Made by a program: the position numbers and the translations under genes. Below the pieces are notes generated by a model. That model had not been told where the DNA came from. It saw nothing but the letters and a program-made list of their open reading frames with translations, and ran no database searches. This document shows, piece by piece, positions 1-7,780 of a stretch of DNA of 64,000 nucleotides (position 1 is its first letter; the number at the start of each line of letters is the position of its first letter). Location of the stretch: positions 1 to 64,000 of the forward strand of contig JBBRYB010000014.1 of NCBI GenBank assembly GCA_038238115.1, read 5' to 3'. The stretch is from JBBRYB01 sp038238115 (GTDB lineage Bacteria; Actinomycetota; Actinomycetes; Propionibacteriales; Nocardioidaceae).

Positions 1-1
1 C

Positions 2-664
2 CGGCGCGCGCACGCGGTCCTGCACCGCGACGGTCACGCCTGCAACCGCAAGAAGGTGCAACGGCTGTGGCGCGAAGAAGGGCTACGGGTGCCTGCCAGA
101 CGCCGCAAACGTCGCCGGGTCGGGGAGTCCAGCACACCGGCTGACCGGCTGCACGCGGACTACCCAGACCACGTGTGGGCGTTGGACTACCAGTTCGACG
201 TCACACCACCGGTCGGGCGGTGAAAATCCTGCATGTCGTCGACGAGCACACCCGCGAGTCCCTCGCCGACGTCGTCGCCTACTCCATCGACGCCGACGCC
301 ACCGTCGACGTCCTCGACAAGATCACCGCCGACCGCGGCCACCACCCGACGTTCATCCGCTGCGACAACGGACCGGAGCTGACCGCGAACGCGGTCAAGG
401 ACTGGTGCCGGTTCAAACCAGGCCGGCACCGCCTACATCGACCCCGGCTCACCCTGGCAGAACCCCTGGGTGGAGTCCTACGGCTCCCGGATGCGCGACG
501 AGCTCCTCGCCCTAGAAGTGTTCGACACGCTGCTACAAGCCCAGGTGCTTGTCGCTGACTGGCGAGACGAGTACAACCAGTACCGACCCCACTCCGCCCT
601 CGGCATGCTCACCCCCGACGACTACGCCAGCCGATGCCAGACCAACCAACCACAACTCTCATAA
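2..664 (+). pseudogene. IS3-family transposase (OrfB), broken by two frameshifts
   Basis: This is the integrase-core (rve, DDE) half of an IS3-type transposase, entering from the left window edge. The three acidic motifs are all visible: WALDYQFD near 176-199, FIRCDNGPE near 352-378 and WVESYGSRM near 467-493. They do not share a frame. Frame 2 carries the first motif and runs into TGA near 221. Frame 1 carries VKILHVVDEHT through DWCRF. Frame 2 returns from about 425 to TAA at 662-664. IS3 programmed frameshifting occurs at the OrfA/OrfB junction, not inside the catalytic core, so these are inactivating indels. The copy should be unable to transpose. The upstream half, OrfA and left end lie outside the window. 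Confidence 0.85.
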
Positions 665-668
665 CGAG

Positions 669-693
669 TGGACCACTTCAAGGGGTCCGGTCA
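669..693 (+). repeat. Probable right terminal repeat of the IS3 element
   Basis: Five bases after the transposase stop the sequence tggaccacttcaagg, continuing to ccggtca, has the position and the CA end expected for an IS3-family terminal inverted repeat. The partner end is outside the window, so neither the repeat nor a target duplication can be confirmed here. Confidence 0.45.
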
Positions 694-883
694 TCGCCGC
701 ACCGCCCCCGGCTCGGTCGGATGGTGGCACGAGGCCATCGGAGACCTTATGGGCCATCGCGTCAACGGCTCAGCAGATCACACCGACGCGGTGCTCCTCC
801 AGCCGCGCACACCACCTCCACGGGGTAGTCCGCGGCCGCGCGAATGTTGCCTGTGCCCGCAGCCCACTGCGCGCTCCCGGGGC

Positions 884-930
884 GGACTACTGGGGTGGAC
901 TACTGGGGTGGACTACTGGGGTGGACTACT
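884..930. repeat. 13-bp tandem repeat, 3.6 copies
   Basis: Three identical copies of ggactactggggt (884-896, 897-909, 910-922) and a partial fourth (923-930). The last partial copy supplies the stop codon of the TfoX-like gene on the minus strand (CTA at 926-928). The tract lies about 190 bp beyond the IS end. It is a candidate slippage locus just after that gene. Confidence 0.85.
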
Positions 931-1258
931 TGGGCGCAAGCGATTGTGCGTAGGCAACACCATGATCCACCCAGCGCCGGAGTTCCTCGTCTGTCTTGAC
1001 TGCCTGGGCGTCGATGCGAAGCCAGCCATCCATCTCGCGGCCGCGCATGTCGAAACGCCGCACGTGCGCCTCCCTGACCAAAGACTCAGCCTGAGCGGGA
1101 TTGATGCGGAGCAACAGACCGCCTTGGCTGCTCGCGCTCACTGCCATGTTGCCATGGACCAGGAAGGCGAGGCCGCCGAACATGCGCTTCTCGCTCACGC
1201 CGCGTTCACCGTGCATCACCTTGCGGACCCGCCTTGCGAGCTCGTCGTCGTATGCCAT
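926..1258 (-). CDS. TfoX N-terminal domain protein
   Basis: This 110-residue protein matches the stand-alone TfoX/Sxy N-terminal domain: a start of the form MAYDDELARRVR, the central KRMFGGLAFLVHGNM strand-turn, and a short C-terminal helix. In Proteobacteria TfoX is a competence regulator. Single-domain actinobacterial members are common and have no established role. I chose ATG 1258; an in-frame start 24 bp upstream exists but adds residues that do not fit the family. The stop codon lies inside the 13-bp tandem repeat. Confidence 0.8.
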   Translation of the reverse strand: MAYDDELARRVRKVMHGERGVSEKRMFGGLAFLVHGNMAVSASSQGGLLLRINPAQAESLVREAHVRRFDMRGREMDGWLRIDAQAVKTDEELRRWVDHGVAYAQSLAPK

Positions 1259-1476
1259 GTCAACGAGTATCGCGCGGCGCACTCACAGCAGCGCCCGACC
1301 TGCCGCGTGTGTCAACGTCGGCGGTCGATCGAGGCCCCTGATGTACTCGGCCTGCGTCGTGTAGGGGTGGTGGCGTCTCGGCGTAGCCCACGTCCTTCTT
1401 CCAGAACTCGGCCTGGGGCGCCGCGTCGGTGCAGGCCAGCGCCAGGTCGATGAGCGCCAGCATCGCGAGTCCCCGA

Positions 1477-2052
1477 TCAGACGGCCTTCAGGAAGGCGAG
1501 CACTCGCTGGGTCAGCAGCGCCGCGGCCTCCGGGTCGTACGACGGCAGCGAGCTGTCGGCGAACAGGTGCTGGTCGCCCGGGTAGACAAAGAGCTCCGCG
1601 TCGTCGGCCTCCCCGACCAGCGCGCGGGCAGCGTCGATGTCGCCCTCCCCGGCGAAGTACGGGTCGGCGTCCATCCCGTGGATCTGTACGGGCACGCCGT
1701 CCGGCCACGAGGTCTCGAACTCCGACGTCGGAAGACAGGAGTCGATCAACAGCGCGCCCCGCGCGCCCGGGCGAGTCTGGGCAAGCTGTTGGGCCGGGAC
1801 CACCCCGAGGGAGAAGCCGGCGTACACCAACTCAGCTGGCAGCCCGTCGGCCGCTTGGACCTGCCGGTCCACGGCCTCCTGGAAGCCGATCTGCTTGACG
1901 AAGGCCCGCCCCTCGTCGATGGTGTCGAACGTGCGGCCTTCGAAGAGATCGGGCGTGTGGACAGTGTGTCCCGCGTCCCGCAGCTGGTCGGCGAACGCGA
2001 GGAATCCCGTGGTCTGTCCCTGCGCGTGATGGAACAGCAACACCTCAGCCAT
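1477..2052 (-). CDS. Dienelactone hydrolase family protein
   Basis: A 191-residue cytosolic alpha/beta hydrolase of the dienelactone hydrolase family. The nucleophile elbow is AGFSLG (residues about 79-84), close to the G-x-C/S-x-G pattern of the family, here with serine instead of the cysteine of classical dienelactone hydrolase. A late Asp (MDADPYF) and His (GDQHLFA) complete a plausible triad. The start is ATG 2052, preceded by GGGAG at suitable spacing; a TTG two codons upstream is less likely. It is divergent from the ArsR-type gene at 2132 across 79 bp, suggesting control by that regulator. The substrate is unknown. Confidence 0.82.
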   Translation of the reverse strand: MAEVLLFHHAQGQTTGFLAFADQLRDAGHTVHTPDLFEGRTFDTIDEGRAFVKQIGFQEAVDRQVQAADGLPAELVYAGFSLGVVPAQQLAQTRPGARGALLIDSCLPTSEFETSWPDGVPVQIHGMDADPYFAGEGDIDAARALVGEADDAELFVYPGDQHLFADSSLPSYDPEAAALLTQRVLAFLKAV

Positions 2053-2101
2053 GGTCAACTCCCGTCGTGATGTGGTGGCATGTACGCGGTTCTGATGAGC
2101 G

Positions 2102-2126
2102 AATGATCCAATAGTTTAGAATGATC
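2102..2126 (+). promoter_or_regulatory. Candidate promoter/operator between hydrolase and ArsR-type gene
   Basis: Two copies of AATGATC (2102-2108 and 2120-2126) are spaced 18 bp start to start, on the same helix face within about two turns. They flank and overlap TAGAAT (2117-2122), a good -10 element only 9 bp before the regulator ATG at 2132, so that transcript would be nearly leaderless. The repeats are a reasonable binding site for the adjacent winged-helix protein (inference). Confidence 0.45.
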
Positions 2127-2131
2127 GAGCT

Positions 2132-2713
2132 ATGTCGAGCAATACCCATACCCAGATCCCGGATTACGACCTGGTGGACAGGATCGTGATCACGTCCCCC
2201 GCGGAGCTGCGCGCCATGGCCGACCCGTTACGGTCGACGATCCTCGACCTGATCCTCGAGCGGGCCGCGACGGTGGCGGAGCTGGCGAGTGCCGTCGGGC
2301 GACCGAAGAGCACCGTAGCCCACCACGTCAAGGTGCTGGTGGACGCAGGGATGCTCCGGGTCGTACGGACGCGTCGCGTGCGCGCGATCGACGAGCGGTA
2401 CTACGGGCGCACCGCCCGCCTGTTCTTCGTCGGCCAGGTTCCCCTGGAGCAGCTCACGCCGCTGCCGTGGACCAACTATCTCGCCGATGCCGCCGCCGAG
2501 TCCATGCCGGCGTACCGGGCCGACACCATGTACGCCAACAGCCGCCACGCCCGGATCTCTCGCGAGCGGGCCGCGGACTTCTGGAGACGCGTCGAGGAAG
2601 TCGTCCGCGAGTTCAGTGAACTGCCACGCTCGGGCGACACCGTCTACGGGTTCGTCGTCGGTCTCTACCCGGCCGACCACCCCAGCCTGCCTCAAGCGGA
2701 CCAGCCCTCGTAG
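2132..2713 (+). CDS. ArsR-like winged-helix transcriptional regulator
   Basis: A 193-residue regulator. Residues about 20-95 form a helix-turn-helix of the ArsR/HTH_20 kind, with RAMADPLRSTILDLILE, then TVAELASAVGRPKSTVAHH as the recognition region and a wing. The C-terminal half (about 100-193) has no metal-binding cysteine cluster, so it is probably not a metal sensor. It more resembles the one-component regulators with a C-terminal effector region often paired with hydrolases. It is divergent from the dienelactone hydrolase gene and has a possible shared operator. The ligand is unknown. Confidence 0.8.
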   Translation: MSSNTHTQIPDYDLVDRIVITSPAELRAMADPLRSTILDLILERAATVAELASAVGRPKSTVAHHVKVLVDAGMLRVVRTRRVRAIDERYYGRTARLFFVGQVPLEQLTPLPWTNYLADAAAESMPAYRADTMYANSRHARISRERAADFWRRVEEVVREFSELPRSGDTVYGFVVGLYPADHPSLPQADQPS

Positions 2714-2767
2714 CGCGGACCGTCGGCGTGCCGGTCGGTCTCGTCAAGGTGCGAGGGATGTCCCCCG

Positions 2768-2800
2768 GTTGCCCAACCCGGTCCTGCTCGGGCGGGCAAC
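2768..2800 (+). terminator. GC-rich hairpin after the ArsR-type gene
   Basis: GTTGCCC (2768-2774) pairs with GGGCAAC (2794-2800), with an inner CCCG/CGGG stem. There is no T-run, so it is either a weak intrinsic terminator or a transcript-stabilising hairpin. It lies 54 bp after the regulator stop. Confidence 0.4.
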
Positions 2801-2897
2801 TGGCTGGCCAAGGCTCCCCAAATGGCCGGTCGGCGTGGAGCATTCGCCACAGCCCGAGAGTGGCCCCTGCTGGCCAGGTGGAGAGTACGCTCCGACA

Positions 2898-3134
2898 ATG
2901 GCGGAGCGGATCCGCATCGATCTTTGCGGTCTCTTGGCTGTCACCCGGGGAGAGAAGCGGCTCGCCGGAGCCGAACTCGGGAGCCGGAAGTCGAGGGCAC
3001 TCCTTGCGATGTTGGCTGTCGAGCCGGGGACGCTGGTTCCCGCCGACCGGATCCACCACGCGCTCTGGTCTTCGGAGCCTCCGGCCGACCCCGAGGCTAA
3101 CCTCGCCACGCTCGTGAGCCGGCTGCGTCGGTGA
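2898..3134 (+). pseudogene. N-terminal fragment of a SARP/BTAD-type regulator
   Basis: This 78-codon ORF encodes only the OmpR-like winged-helix DNA-binding domain found at the N-terminus of SARP/AfsR regulators: an opening RIDLCGLLAV strand, SRKSRALLAMLA, VPADRIHHALW and LATLVSRLRR. It stops exactly where the wing and BTAD domain should follow; full-length members are 250 to over 900 residues. No continuation in another frame is visible downstream. I infer a deletion remnant. A free-standing DNA-binding domain is possible but less likely. Confidence 0.6.
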
Positions 3135-3254
3135 CACCGCTGCGCCGTCAACGCCTCGCCAGGCCTGGCGGTGTGGCGTTTCCCAACCTGGTCCAGACGT
3201 TGCCGGCGCGAGCTCGCCCTGAACCTGGCTCGGTACGGAAGGAATCCGGCCGGG

Positions 3255-3989
3255 TCAGGTGCTGGCGGACGTGGCGTCGTGGTCGCGCAGCCAGGCGACC
3301 AGCAGATCCCTGCGTGTGTCGAGGGAACCGGCGATGTCGAGGGGCGTCCGCTCGGCGTACCCGGGAATGCCGTTGAGATCGGCTCCCTGAGTCAGGAGGA
3401 ATTCGGCGGTGCGGCGCTGGCCGCCATGGCATGCCTGCCAGAAGGCTGCCGTGATCTCGTCTGGCGTGCGGGACGGGCGCACGGCGAGCAGTTCCTCGAC
3501 GCGGGGCTGAAGTCCCAGCGCGGCCGCGTGCCACAGCTTGTCGACCCGAGCGCCGCGCTGCACGAGGATGCGTGCCACGTGCCAGCACCCGTAGCCGACG
3601 GCGTCATCTAACGGCGTGCCGCCGGCGATGGAGGCACCGGATGCCTCGATGTCGGCGCCACGGTCGATGAGCGCTACCGCCACCTCGGCGTCGTCGCTGC
3701 TGGCCGCCCAGTGCAGTGGGGTTTCCGCAGCCTGGGAGCCCATGACCCGAGCGTTGGGGGCGGCGCCCGCGTTGACCAGGAGGTCTACGATCCTTGGACC
3801 GTTGGGAAAGTAGCCTGGCCAGTCGGCCGCGACATGCAATAGCGTGCGCGACACGCCATTGTCGCCCTGGATCCTGGCAGCAGCGAGGCCGGGGTTGTCA
3901 CCGAGGAGACGTGCCAGCGTTGTGACGTCGCCGACGCGGATCGCCTCGACAAGCGGCGAGGCGACCGGGTCATCGTTTCGCAGTGTCAC
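3255..3989 (-). CDS. Ankyrin-repeat protein
   Basis: About 244 residues, built of five or six ankyrin repeats: for example TPLHWAASSDDAEVAVALI, TPLDDAVGYGCWHVARILV and a final TPLDIAGSLDTRRDLL. It has no signal peptide or enzymatic domain. Ankyrin arrays bind proteins; the partner is not evident. The start is uncertain. No ATG lies in frame near the N-terminus, and I used GTG 3989; a TTG directly before it is equally possible. The frame stays open for hundreds of bases upstream without a credible start. Confidence 0.7.
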   Translation of the reverse strand: MTLRNDDPVASPLVEAIRVGDVTTLARLLGDNPGLAAARIQGDNGVSRTLLHVAADWPGYFPNGPRIVDLLVNAGAAPNARVMGSQAAETPLHWAASSDDAEVAVALIDRGADIEASGASIAGGTPLDDAVGYGCWHVARILVQRGARVDKLWHAAALGLQPRVEELLAVRPSRTPDEITAAFWQACHGGQRRTAEFLLTQGADLNGIPGYAERTPLDIAGSLDTRRDLLVAWLRDHDATSAST

Positions 3990-4077
3990 CAAAGTCGTTC
4001 CGATCTCGATCCGAGTACGCGGTAGCCCATCGTCGCAGCCCCGCGCCGCCGGTGGATGGCATCGTTCCGAGAGCTGG

Positions 4078-4563
4078 TCAGTCGGGCATGGGTGGCCCGG
4101 GTGGGTGCATCGCCTGGGGATCGACCTTGGGTAGGGCGAGGACGAGCAGCAAAGCCAGCAGGAAAATGCCCGCGAGATAGAGCAGCGTGCTCTGGAAGGC
4201 GGCCGAGAAGTTGCTTGCCAGGGCTTGTTGTCCAGCGTGGTTGAACGCTCGCCCCGCCGCCTGCCGGATCTGAGGCGGGGCCTGGGCGGCCCGCTGTTGC
4301 GCCGCCTGACAGCTGGGAGGGTTCGCGGTCGGGTCGGTGGCGGTCGCCCGATCGTGGAAGCAGCGGTCGAAGCCGGCAATCGACTGCCGTACCGCAGGCG
4401 CAGGCATCCCCGCTGCCGAGAGCTGGGAGCGCAGCTGCGGCATGACCGCCTCGGTGGCCTGCGCCGCTCCGGAACCGATCGCACCGAAGAACACGATGCC
4501 CTCGCGAGCGTCCGGCGCGTCGAGGACGACGCCAAACCACTGGTGTTTCGTCCGAAGTGCCAT
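4078..4563 (-). pseudogene. Chimera: VOC-domain N-terminus joined to MFS transporter C-terminus
   Basis: The 161-residue ORF has a good ribosome site (GGAAGG) before ATG 4563. Its first 22 residues (KHQWFGVVLDAPDA) are the typical opening of a glyoxalase/VOC protein. From residue 23 on it reads as the tail of a 14-helix DHA2/EmrB-type drug-efflux permease: part of one helix (GIVFFGAIGSG), the long extracellular loop with FDRCFHDRA and a Cys pair, and a last membrane helix (LLYLAGIFLLALLLVLAL). The junction is therefore an in-frame deletion joining two unrelated genes. A functional product is unlikely. Each half is assigned by family pattern. Confidence 0.6.
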
Positions 4564-4701
4564 CCCGGCATCCTTCCACGCTGGTGTGACGACGCCATGA
4601 ACCTCCCAGTGGGAGATGTGGGCCTGTGGCCTGACTCGACCCCGCCGCAGGGGAGATCGGGGATGCCTCGATGGCCTCGCTGAGCAACACCGAACGGAGC
4701 C

Positions 4702-4728
4702 TTGCCTTATACGGGTAGGGGGTATACT
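4702..4728 (+). promoter_or_regulatory. CsoR-like palindromic promoter of the DUF4396 gene
   Basis: A 19-bp imperfect palindrome, TATACGGGTAGGGGGTATA at 4708-4726, lies between TTGCCT (4702-4707) and TATACT (4723-4728). TATAC/GTATA arms around a G-tract are the hallmark of operators for copper sensors of the CsoR family. The -35/-10 spacing is only 15 bp. The repressor gene is not in the window. Assignment to CsoR is an inference from operator shape and the downstream gene family. Confidence 0.55.
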
Positions 4729-4751
4729 CTCCTGGCAAGAGAGGAGCTGTG

Positions 4752-5234
4752 ATGACACAGCCTGAAACCATGCACAACTTGCACGCGGACGCGTCGGCCA
4801 CGTCGTGGGGAACCGCCGCAAACGCCACCCTGCACTGCTTGACCGGGTGCGCGATCGGAGAGGTTCTCGGACTGGCGCTTGCTACTTGGTGGGGCTGGTC
4901 GAACTTCCCGAGCATCGTCCTCGCGATCGTGCTCGCCTTCTTCTTCGGCTACGCGCTGACGATGCGCCCGGTTCTCCGCGCCGGCCTCGGCTTCCGAGAC
5001 GCCGTCAAGGTCGCCTTCGCCGCCGACACCTTGTCGATCGTCACGATGGAGATCGTCGACAACGCCATCGTGCTGGCCGTCCCCGGGGCGATGGCCGCCG
5101 GGCTCCTAACGTGGCTCTTCTGGGGCTCACTCGCGCTTGCCCTGGCGATCGCCTTCGTCGTGACCGTGCCGGTCAACCGGGCCCTCATCGGACGCGGCAA
5201 GGGCCACGCCGTCGTACATCAGTACCACCACTGA
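4752..5234 (+). CDS. DUF4396 membrane protein
   Basis: This 160-residue membrane protein has four predicted helices. It carries the family motif LHCLTGCAIGE at about residues 28-37, with cysteines 29 and 33 at the start of helix one, and a conserved DxxSIVTMEIVDN segment. DUF4396 proteins often sit beside copper-handling genes, and the CsoR-like palindrome upstream agrees. The biochemical role is not established. GAGGAG at 4741-4746 favours ATG 4752 over the GTG one codon earlier. The C-terminus HQYHH is histidine-rich. Confidence 0.75.
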   Translation: MTQPETMHNLHADASATSWGTAANATLHCLTGCAIGEVLGLALATWWGWSNFPSIVLAIVLAFFFGYALTMRPVLRAGLGFRDAVKVAFAADTLSIVTMEIVDNAIVLAVPGAMAAGLLTWLFWGSLALALAIAFVVTVPVNRALIGRGKGHAVVHQYHH

Positions 5235-5271
5235 CACCTTGACTTCGTGGCACCCACGAGGAGAGTCGACT

Positions 5272-5546
5272 ATGCCAAGAAATAGTCACGATGCCTGGGC
5301 ACTGTTGTGCTGCTGACATCCTGCTTCTTGTCAACGCCTGTGGGCGCACCGATTCGCCATCGGTGCAGCTCACAGCGGAGCGGAGGTCTCCTGATCGAGC
5401 AGCCCCGCGGTGCTGTCGAGATGTCTCAGACGGAGCTGTAGCAAGGAGCCAGCGCCGACGCAAAGGGGCTCGCTCGGGACATCATCGACGCCCAGCAGGC
5501 GGAGCTCACCGTTACGTACCGACTCCTCAGCGAGCACCGCGGCTAG
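5272..5546 (+). pseudogene. Decayed DUF305-like gene
   Basis: A well-placed AGGAG and ATG at 5272 open a frame that stops after 14 codons. In another frame an export-signal-like stretch (VVLLTSCFLS) is followed, after an internal TAG, by ARDIIDAQQAEL and a stop at 5544-5546. That last piece matches the C-terminal helix of DUF305 proteins. Intact members are about 200 residues, secreted and often found in copper clusters, which fits the neighbour at 4752. Only about 90 codons' worth of DNA remains, with at least one frameshift and one nonsense codon. Confidence 0.4.
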
Positions 5547-5552
5547 CTGCGG

Positions 5553-6752
5553 CTAGCTACCGGTCAGGCGCTTGCCCGAGTGGTCCGCGAGCTGGCGCCT
5601 GAGCTCGTCGTCGGACCACTGGCCGTCAACCGCCCGCCAGAGCAGGTCGGCCTGCGTCTCGGGGGCCATGCCGTCGACCGGTTGGTCCCGGTCGAGGTTG
5701 GTGGGAAAGGCGTAGCCCTCCGCCGTGGCCGCAATGACGTTGCGTAGAGAGTCCTCCGAGGCGCCGGCTGCGCGCATCCGCCTCAGGGTCGAGAAGATGG
5801 CCGCGGTCATGCGGGCCCGGTCAACGCTCTCCATGGCCCGGCCGAAGGCCGACGAGATCTGGAGCAGGTTGGCCATCCGCCTGACGTCTGACGAATAGTT
5901 GTGCCCAGCGCCGTGGAAGAGCGCGGGGTTGAAGAACACGGCGTCACCCTTCTCGAGAGGGAGCTGGACATAGTTCGCCTCGAAGTACTCCGCGAACTCT
6001 GGTTGATGGAAGGCGAGATAACCCGCCTCGTACTTGTGGGAGTGCGGCAGGTAGAGCGTCGGGCCGGTCTCCACCGGCATGTCGGAGTGCGCGACCGCGC
6101 CCTGCAGGGTCAACGCTGGTGACAGCCGGTGCACGTGGGCCGGGAACTGGCTGGACTGGTCCTCGGACATGAAGCCGAGGTGGTAGTCGCGGTGTGCGGT
6201 CTGCGCCGTCCCGCCCGGGTTAACGACGTTGATCTGTGAGGTGACCTGGTACGCCGGCCCGAGCCAGGCGACCGACACGAGGTTGATGACATCGTTGGCG
6301 TAGTAGTCGGCGAACGTCTGAGGGTCCTTGATCGCCAGCTTCTCCAAGGCGTTCCACACCCGGTCGTTGGCGCCAGGCTTGGCGAAGTGGTCACCGGGGC
6401 TCACGTGGTTGGCTCGCTGCTCGCTGATGAGCTCGTGGAAGGTGGCGTTCGCCCGGTCGACCACATCGACGTCCCCGTAGGCACCCTTGAAGACCACGAT
6501 GCCAGGTCCGTCGTGGAGGGCCCTGGCCAGCTCTGCCTGCACGTCTCTGCGGCCCTCCGGCGTACCGAGTGCAGGGCGTAGGTCGGCGCACCGGTAGACG
6601 ACGACGTTGACGACCACGTCGTGGGCGAACGGGTAGTCGGCTGCTTCCGTCTGCGCCGAGACGACTTTGACGAAGTCCTGGAGGTGGCAGTCCTCCGCGG
6701 ACAGCCAGCAAGCAGAGACGTCAGCGGCGTTGGCAACGAGCGAGGAGGACAT
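5553..6752 (-). CDS. Phytanoyl-CoA dioxygenase (PhyH) family protein
   Basis: A 399-residue Fe(II)/2-oxoglutarate-dependent oxygenase. The metal motif HxD is seen in TAHRDYH (H187, D189), the distal histidine in ALFHGAGHN (H280 or H284), and the 2-oxoglutarate arginine in DVRRM (R291). Between them PVETGPTLYLPHSHK is the usual core strand of the PhyH family. The family hydroxylates very varied substrates, from acyl-CoAs to secondary metabolites. Nothing nearby identifies this one, which is flanked by a decayed gene and an empty 500-bp stretch. AAAGG lies just before the ATG. Confidence 0.8.
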   Translation of the reverse strand: MSSSLVANAADVSACWLSAEDCHLQDFVKVVSAQTEAADYPFAHDVVVNVVVYRCADLRPALGTPEGRRDVQAELARALHDGPGIVVFKGAYGDVDVVDRANATFHELISEQRANHVSPGDHFAKPGANDRVWNALEKLAIKDPQTFADYYANDVINLVSVAWLGPAYQVTSQINVVNPGGTAQTAHRDYHLGFMSEDQSSQFPAHVHRLSPALTLQGAVAHSDMPVETGPTLYLPHSHKYEAGYLAFHQPEFAEYFEANYVQLPLEKGDAVFFNPALFHGAGHNYSSDVRRMANLLQISSAFGRAMESVDRARMTAAIFSTLRRMRAAGASEDSLRNVIAATAEGYAFPTNLDRDQPVDGMAPETQADLLWRAVDGQWSDDELRRQLADHSGKRLTGS

Positions 6753-7255
6753 GGCTTGCCTTTCGGTGGCTGATGTCGGGCGGTGTTTGGAAGCCTGGGA
6801 CGAGGTCCAATGCTAGTCGGCCAGGACGCCACCAGCTCGTCGTTCAACGTCGGGCCGCGCCTTCTGGGGGCAGGTGTCCGCACTCCGGGGATCGCGAATG
6901 CGCGTACGTCGTGTGCCCTCTGCTTCCATACGCCGAGCACGTCGAACAGGTTGCCCGACCGCGTCGAAGTCCGGCCCCCCAGGGCGAGCGTGGCCGCACC
7001 GATCTCGTCCGCATCCCTAGGTGCTCTTCGACTCAGGCCCGCCTGACAAGGCTCCCTCGCGTGAGAGGGTCGGGAGCTCGACCGGGTGCTCCCGGACGAG
7101 GGCCAGAGGTGCGCTGCCTGTTGTGGTGGTTGAAACAGGGACCCACCGTGTGTCAGAGGCGGCCAGCGGGGTAACGGGATGGGGCGTCGCTTTCTCGGAC
7201 GCAGCACTTGCCCCTCCTCACCGAGGGGCATCGCCGCCCACAAGCGAGGAGAATC
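6753..7255. other. 503-bp divergent intergenic region
   Basis: No gene is convincing on either strand; open frames here lack family motifs and ribosome sites. Two small hairpins are visible: CCCTC/GAGGG and GGGAGC/GCTCCC near 7050-7095. Closer to the next gene GCCCCTC (7210-7216) can pair with GAGGGGC (7223-7229) in its leader. The region must hold the promoters of both flanking genes, but none stands out. Confidence 0.5.
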
Positions 7256-7675
7256 ATGAGCCGAGACACCAATATCGCCGCCCAGGAAAAGTTCGGTGAA
7301 GGCATCAACACCGGCAACGTGTCAGTCTTCGGCGACGTCGTCCGTGAAGACTGCGTCGACCATGACCCGGCCCCCGGCCAAGGACCCGGCCCGGCGGGAT
7401 TCATGCAGTTCTTCACCGAGCTTCGTACGGCGTTCCCCGATCTGTCGGTCGAGGTGGAGCACCTCACGGCCACGGACGACGATGTGGCGCTCGCCTACAC
7501 CGCCAGCGGAACCCATCAGGGACCCCTGATGGGGCACGAGGGGACCGGCAAGCGCGTGCAGTTCCGCGGTGTCCAGATCGGACGCTTCGAGGACGGTCAA
7601 CTGGTCGAGCGATGGGGAAGCTCCGACCAGCTCGGCATGCTCACCGAGCTTGGTCTCGTCGATCCGGAGGCGTAG
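7256..7675 (+). CDS. SnoaL-like / ester cyclase family protein
   Basis: This 139-residue alpha+beta barrel protein is of the SnoaL-like polyketide cyclase/ester cyclase family. Marks are the start FGEGINTGNVSVFGDVV, the DHDPAPGQGPG loop, FPDLSVEVEHL, and a C-terminal LVERWGSSDQLGMLTELG. Most bacterial members are uncharacterised, and a true polyketide cyclase role needs a biosynthetic cluster, which is absent. GAGGAG sits 4-5 bases before the ATG. The 5' leader has a 7-bp-stem hairpin (7210-7229). Confidence 0.78.
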   Translation: MSRDTNIAAQEKFGEGINTGNVSVFGDVVREDCVDHDPAPGQGPGPAGFMQFFTELRTAFPDLSVEVEHLTATDDDVALAYTASGTHQGPLMGHEGTGKRVQFRGVQIGRFEDGQLVERWGSSDQLGMLTELGLVDPEA

Positions 7676-7692
7676 CACGTCTGATCCCGACG

Positions 7693-7723
7693 CGGCGCCC
7701 GCTGCCAGCAGCGGCGGGCGCCG
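7693..7723. terminator. Bidirectional hairpin terminator
   Basis: CGGCGCCCGC (7693-7702) and GCGGGCGCCG (7714-7723) form a perfect 10-bp stem with an 11-base loop. It lies 17 bp after the SnoaL-like gene and 57 bp beyond the stop of the convergent permease gene, so it can serve both. The U-tract is weak (tacctctt). Confidence 0.65.
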
Positions 7724-7780
7724 TACCTCTTGCTGCCGCGTCGGAAGGCTTTGCAGATCGGGTGACAGGCCCGGGGTGGG

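Noticed and set aside
2..664. Programmed frameshift in the IS3 transposase
   Set aside because: Programmed shifting in IS3 elements is at the OrfA/OrfB junction; here two shifts fall between DDE motifs, one bounded by a stop.
1260..1463. Minus-strand frame with AEFWKKDVGYAETP
   Set aside because: Short and not matched to a family I can name; it may be a remnant but there is no supporting context.
4078..4563. Intact small MFS or VOC gene
   Set aside because: It contains only one full membrane helix and a 22-residue VOC start, neither of which can form the normal fold.
7256..7675. Polyketide cyclase in a biosynthetic cluster
   Set aside because: SnoaL-like fold proteins are common outside such clusters and no polyketide genes are near.
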